DNA from: Callipepla californica brunnescens
Taxonomy: Eukaryota > Chordata > Aves > Galliformes > Odontophoridae
Direction of reading: 5' to 3'
Assembly (NCBI GenBank): GCA_023055505.1
Contig: JALIRH010000040.1
Span: 1 to 64,000, forward strand
Length of the DNA: 64,000 nucleotides
Under the pieces are notes generated by a model. That model did not search any database. It had not been told where the DNA came from and was given only the letters and a program-made list of their open reading frames with translations. Below, in pieces: positions 58,553-64,000 of this stretch (position 1 is its first letter; every line of letters begins with the position of its first letter). The position numbers and the translations under genes are program-made.

Positions 58553-61500
58553 GCCGCCTCATAGCTGCCCCATAGCCGCCTCATAGCTGCCCCATAGCCG
58601 CCTCATAGCTGCCCCATAGCCGCCTCATAGCTGCCCCATAGCCGCCTCATAGCTGCCCCATAGCCGCCTCATAGCTGCCCCATAGCCGCCTCATAGCTGC
58701 CGCATAGCTGCCTCACTGCTGCCCCATAGCTGTCCCAGTACTGCCCCATAGCCGCCACAAAGCTGCCCCATAGCCTCCCAATAGCTGCCCCACTGGTGCC
58801 CCATAGCTGCCTCATTGCTGCCCCATACCTGCCCCACTGCTGCCCCATAGCTGACTTACTACTGCCTCATAGCTGCCCCACTGCTGCCCCATAGCCGCCC
58901 CATAGCTGCCCCATAGCCTCCTGATAGCTGTCCCATAGCTGCCCCACTGCTGTCCCATAGCTTTCCCACTGCTGCTCCATAGATGTCTCAATACTGCCCC
59001 ATAGCCGCCACAAAGCTGTTTCATAGCCTCCCCATAGCTGCCCCATAGCTGCCCCACTGGTGCCTCACTGATGTCCCATAGCTGCCCCATAGACTCCCCA
59101 TAGCCTCCTCATAGCATCCCAACTGCTGCCCCATAGCCACCTCATAGCTGCCCCACTCTTTCCCCATAGCGGCCCCAAAGCTGCCCCATAGACTCTTCCT
59201 TACCTCCTCGTAGCCTCCTCATAGCTGCCCCACTGCTGCCCTAAAGCCCCCTCATAGGTGCCCCACTGCTGCCCCAAGGCCTTCCAATAGCCTCCTCATA
59301 GCTGCGCCATAGCTGCCCTATGGCTGCCTCATAGTTGCCCAATAGCTGCGCCACTGCTGCCCCCTAGCAGCTTCACTGCTGCCCCATAGCTTCCCCACTG
59401 CTGTCCCATAGCTGCCTCAATGCTGCCCCATAACTGCGCCATGTCTGCCTCACTACTGCCCCATAGCTGCCTTATAGCTGCCCCATAGCCTCCCAATAGC
59501 TTCCTCGTAGCCACCCCATAGCTGCCTCACTGCTGCCCCATAGCTGCCACATAGTTGCCTCATATCTACCCCATAGCTGCCCCATAGTTATCTAATATCT
59601 ACCCCACTGCTGCCCCATAGCCTTCCCATAGCTAACTCACTGCTACCCCACTGCTGCACCATAGCAGCCCTACTACTGCCCCATAACCTTCCCATGGCCA
59701 ACTCATACCTGCAGCACTGCTGCCCCATAGCCTTTCCATAGCATCCTCATAGCTGCCCCATAGCTGCCTCACTTCTGACCCATAGCTACCCCATGGCTTC
59801 CTCACTCCTGCCCCATAGCTGCCCCACTCTTGTCCCATAGCTGCCCCACTGCTGCCCAATAGCCTCCCCATATCCTTCTCATAGCTGCCCCATAGCTGCC
59901 CCACTGCTGCCTAATAGCAGCCCCTTACCTTCCTCACTGCTGCCCAACAGCTGCCCCAAAGCATCCCAATAGCCTCCTCATAACTGCCCAATGCTGCCCC
60001 ACTGCTGCCCCTAGCCTCCATATAGCTTCCTCATATCTGACCATTAGCTGCCCCAGAACTGCCCCATGGCTGCCACACTGCTGCTCCATAGCTGCCCCAC
60101 TGCAGCCCCATCGCTGCCCCTCTCTTGCCCCATAGCTGCCCCAGTTTTGCCCAATAGCTGCCCCACTACTACCCCACAGCCTCCCCATAGCCAACTCATA
60201 GCTGCCCCACTCTTTCCACATAGCTGCCCCACTGCTGCCTCATTGCTGCCTCACTGCTGCCGAATTGCGGCCCCATACCTTCCTCACTGCTGCCCCACAG
60301 CTGCCCCATAGCCTCCACATAGCCTCCTCATAGATGCTCCACTGCTGCCCCAAAGCTGCCCCATTGCAGCTCAGTAGCCACCTCATAGCTTCTCCACTGC
60401 TGCTCCATAGCAACCTCATAGGTACCACACTGCTGCCACATAGCTGCCCCACTGCTGCCCTATAGCCACTTCATACCTGCCTCATTGCTGGCCCAGAGCT
60501 GCCCCATAGCCTTCCCATAGCCACCTCATAGCAGCACCACTGCTGCCCCATAACTGCCCCACTGCTGCCTCATAGGCTCCCCACGGCGACCACATAGCCA
60601 CCTCATAGCTGCCCCACTGCTGCCCCATAGCTGCTGCACTTTTTCCCGATAGCCACCCCATAGCTGCCCCATAGCCTCCTCATAGCCACCTCATAGCTGC
60701 ACCACTTCTGCCCCATAGCTGCATCACTGCTGCCCTATAGCTCCCTCGTTGCTGCCCACTGTTGTCCCATAGCCTTCCAATAGCCTCCTCATAGCTGCCC
60801 CATAGCTGCCTCACTGATGCCCCATAACTGCACCATGGCTTCCACACTGCTGCCCCACAGCTGCCCCATAGCTTCCTCATAGCTGTAACATAGCTACCCC
60901 ATGGCTGTCTCATAGCTGCCCCACTGCTGCCTCACTGCTGCCCCATAGCCTCCCCATAGCCTCCTCATAGCTGCCCCATAGCTGCCCCATAGCTGCTTCA
61001 CTGCTGCCCCATAGCTGCCCCACTGCTGCCTCACTGCTGTCCCATAGCTGCCTCATAGCCTCCTTATAGCTGCCCCACTGCTGCCTCATAGCCTCCCCAT
61101 AGCTTTTTCATAACTGCTCAATAGCTGCCGCACTGCTGCCCCATAACTGCCCCACTGTTGCCTCACTGTAGTCCCATATCTGCCACATAGTTGCCACACT
61201 GCTGCCCCATCGCTGCCCCACTTTTGCCCAATAGCTGCCACAGTACTATCTCACAGCCTCCCCATAGCTTCCTCATAGCTGCCCCATAGCTGCCTCATTG
61301 CTGCCCCGTAACTGCCCCATGTGTGCCTCACTGCTGCCCCATAGCTTCCTTATAGCTGCCCCATAGCCTCTCAATAGCCTCCTCATAGCTACCCCACTGC
61401 TGCCCCATAGCTGCCCCACTCTTGCCCCATAGATGCCCCACTGCTGCCCCATAGCCTCCCCATAGCTTCCTCATAGCTTCCCCATATATTCCCCACTGCT

Positions 61501-64000
61501 GCCCCATAGCTCCTACGTGGCTGCCTCATAGCTGCTCCATTGATGCCCCATAGCCTCCTCATACCCTCCTCATAGCTGCCGTACTGCTGCCCCATAGCTG
61601 CCCCACTACTGCCCCATAGCCTCCCCGCTACTACCTCATAGCTGCCCCACTGCTGCCTCATAACTGCCCTGCTGCTGCCCCGTAGCTGCCCCACTCTTGC
61701 CTCATAACTGCCCTGCTGCTGCCCCGTAGCTGCCCCACTCTTGCCTCATAGCTGCCCCACTGCTGCCGCATTGCGGCCCCGTACCTGCCTCACTCTTACC
61801 CCACAGCTTCCCCATAGCCTCCTCATAGCTGCCCCAGTGCTGCCCCATAACTGCCCCACTGCTGCCCTATAGCTCCCTCGTAGCTGCCCACTGTTGCCCC
61901 ATAGCCTTCCAATAGCCTCCTCATCGCTGCCCCAGAACTGCCCCATGGCTGCTTCACTTTTGCCCCATAGCTGCCCCACTTCTGCCCAATAGCTACCCCA
62001 CTACTATCCTACAGCCTCCCCATAGCCAACTCATAGGTGCACCACTCTTTCCCCGTAGCTGCCCCACTTCTGCCCCCTAGCCTCCCAGTAGCTTCCTCAT
62101 AGCTTCCCCATAGCTTCCTCACTGCTGCCCCATAGCTGCCCAATAGCCTCCCTATAGCCTTCTCATAGCTACCCAACTGCTGCCCCATAGCCGCCCCATA
62201 GCTAACTCACTGCTGCCCCATAACTGCCCCATGGCTGCTTCAGTGCTGCCCCATAGCTGCCCTATAGCCTCCCTATAGCCTCCTCATGGCTACCCCATTG
62301 TTGCCCCATGGCTACATCTCTGCTACCCCTTAGCTGCCACATAGCTGCCTCCTAGCTGCCCCACTGCTGCCCCATAGCCACCCCATAGCTAGCTCACTGC
62401 TGCCCCATAGCCTCCCCGTAGCCACCTCATAGCTGGCCCACTACTGCCCCATAGCTGCCCCACTGCTGCCCCATAGCTTCCCCATATCCTGCTCATAGCT
62501 GCCCCACTGCTGCCCCATTGCTGTCTCACTGCTTCCTTATTGCTGCCCCACTGCTGCATCACTACTGCCCCATAGCTGCCCCACAGCCTCCTCATAGCCT
62601 CCTCATAGCTGGCCCATGGCTCCCCCAATGCTGTTCCATAGATGCCCCAATACTGCCCATTTGATGCCCCGCTACTGCCCCATAGTCAACCCATAGCAGC
62701 CCCACTGCTGCCCCATAACTGCCCCATGGCTGCTTCAGTGCTGCCCCATAGCAGCACCACTGCTGTTTCAGTGCTTTCCCATAGCTGCCCCATGGCTGCC
62801 ACACTGCTTCCCTACAGCTGCTCCATAGTGTCCCCATAGCCTCCTCATAGCTGCTCACTGCTTCCCCACAGCTGCTCCATAGTGTCCCCATAGCCTCCTC
62901 ATAGCTGCCCACTGCTCCCCCATAGCTGCCCCACTCTTGCCCCAAAGCCGCCCTATATGTGCCCCATAGGCTCCCCGTATCCTGCTAATAGCTGTCCCAC
63001 TGCTGCCAAATAGCTGCCTCTCTGCTTCCTTATACCTGCCCTACTGCTGCATCACTACTGCCCCATAGCTTCCCCATAGCCTCCTCATAGCCGGCCCATA
63101 GCTCCCCCAATGCTGTTCCATAGATGCCCCACTGCTGTTCCATAGCTGCCCCATTGCAGTTTTATAGATACCCCACTACTGCCTTTTAGATGCCAAACTA
63201 CTGCCCTATAGCTGACCCAGAGCTGCCCCACTGCTGCTCCATAGCCACCTCATAGCTGCCCCACTGCTGCCCCATTACTGCCCCGTAGCTGCCTCATAGG
63301 CTCCTGTTAGCTGCCCAATAGCTGCCTCTTTCTTGCCCCATAGCTGCCTCACTGCTGCCCCATAGCTGCCCCATAGTTGCCTCATATCTACCCCACTGCT
63401 GCTCCATAGCCGCCCCATAGCTAACTCACTGCTGCCCCATAGCCTCCCCATAGCTCACTACTGCCTCACTGCTGCGCCATACTACCCCACTCATGCCCCA
63501 AAGCCGCTTCATATCTGCCCCATAGGCTTCCCCATATCCTGCTCATAGCTGCCTCACTGCTTCCTTACTGCTGCCCCACTGCTGCATCACTGCTGCCCCA
63601 CTGCTGCATCACTGCTGCCCCATAGCTGCCCCCTAGCCTCCTCATAGCCTCCTCATAGCTGGCCCATAGCTCCCCCATTGCTGTTCTATAGATGCCCCAC
63701 TACTGCCCATTAGATGCCCCACCACTGCCCCATAGCCACCCCATAGCAGCATTACTGCTGCCCCACTGCTTCCCCTCTGCTGCTTCGTAGCTGCCCCATA
63801 GCTGCCCCACCGCTGCCCCATAGCCTCCCCATAGCTGACTCACTGCTGCTTCATATCTGCCCCATGGGTGCCTCACTGCTGACCCTTAGCTGCCCCATAG
63901 CCTCCCAATAGCCTCCTCATAGCTACCCCACTGCTACCCCATAGCTGCCCTACTGCAGCCACATAGCTGCCTCATAGCTGCCTCACTCGTACCCCATAGC
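58553..64000 (-). repeat. 11-bp minisatellite in inverted orientation, runs off the right edge
   Basis: The plus strand reads GCTGCCCCATA / ACTGCTGCCCC units, the reverse complement of the arrays at 12.4 and 36.1 kb. It begins 138 bp after SGF29 exon 2 with a nearly perfect 22-bp dimer (GCCGCCTCATAGCTGCCCCATA) repeated about six times (58,553-58,690), then becomes heterogeneous. The segment at 61,389-61,694 matches the 13,157-13,402 block of unit A on the opposite strand. In SGF29 gene sense, orientation is the same here and in units A and B, which supports an intronic origin. Confidence 0.95.

Noticed and set aside
58812..62945. Many minus-strand open frames of 60-117 codons (Met-Gly-Gln-Leu-Trp type)
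   Set aside because: They are the reading of the 11-bp minisatellite, the same in each frame, and do not look like conserved genes.

Overview
The window is vertebrate DNA, almost certainly from a bird and most likely chicken or another galliform. The evidence is a CR1 LINE with an avian-type 3' end, bird-like LTR repeats, multi-exon genes with GT-AG introns, GC-rich 11-bp minisatellites of the kind found at microchromosome ends, and telomere-like repeats. I see no bacterial or phage features. No complete, intact protein-coding gene lies in the window.

Layout. The dominant structure is a tandem array with a 23,697-bp period: unit A (1-23,697), unit B (23,698-47,394) and a partial unit C (47,395-about 57,618). 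By eye the copies differ by only a handful of substitutions and by the length of two poly-A tracts. In order, each unit holds: (1) a multi-exon exportin-1 (XPO1/CRM1) pseudogene on the minus strand, carrying a CR1 insertion that is itself interrupted by a 905-bp solo LTR, plus a second truncated LTR of the same family; (2) a GC-rich, promoter-like segment; (3) a damaged 3' end of SGF29 (SAGA subunit, minus strand); (4) C-rich and then 11-bp minisatellites (about 7 kb); (5) degenerate TTAGGG-like repeats; (6) a retroviral LTR-PBS-gag fragment; (7) degenerate CCCTAA-like repeats, which abut the truncated 3' side of the next XPO1 pseudogene. Each unit therefore starts with CCCTAA-like and ends with TTAGGG-like sequence, like a small linear molecule with telomere-like ends joined head to head to its neighbour.

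The array ends abruptly near 57,618, inside a short CCCCTG-rich run. There, in place of the SGF29 3' end, comes a CpG island with a 57-bp repeat, then exons 1 and 2 of SGF29 on the plus strand. These are followed by the same 11-bp minisatellite in opposite orientation, running to the window end. Relative to the gene the minisatellite has the same orientation in both places, so it is probably an SGF29 intron, and the SGF29 3' part in units A and B is inverted relative to the 5' part.

Interpretation. The XPO1 copies share the same frameshifts, so the gene died before the block was amplified. The near-identity of the units means either very recent amplification or homogenisation, or a false duplication in the assembly; only long reads or copy-number data can decide. 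The main interest is structural: a macrosatellite with telomere-like seams and an inverted gene split at its edge.
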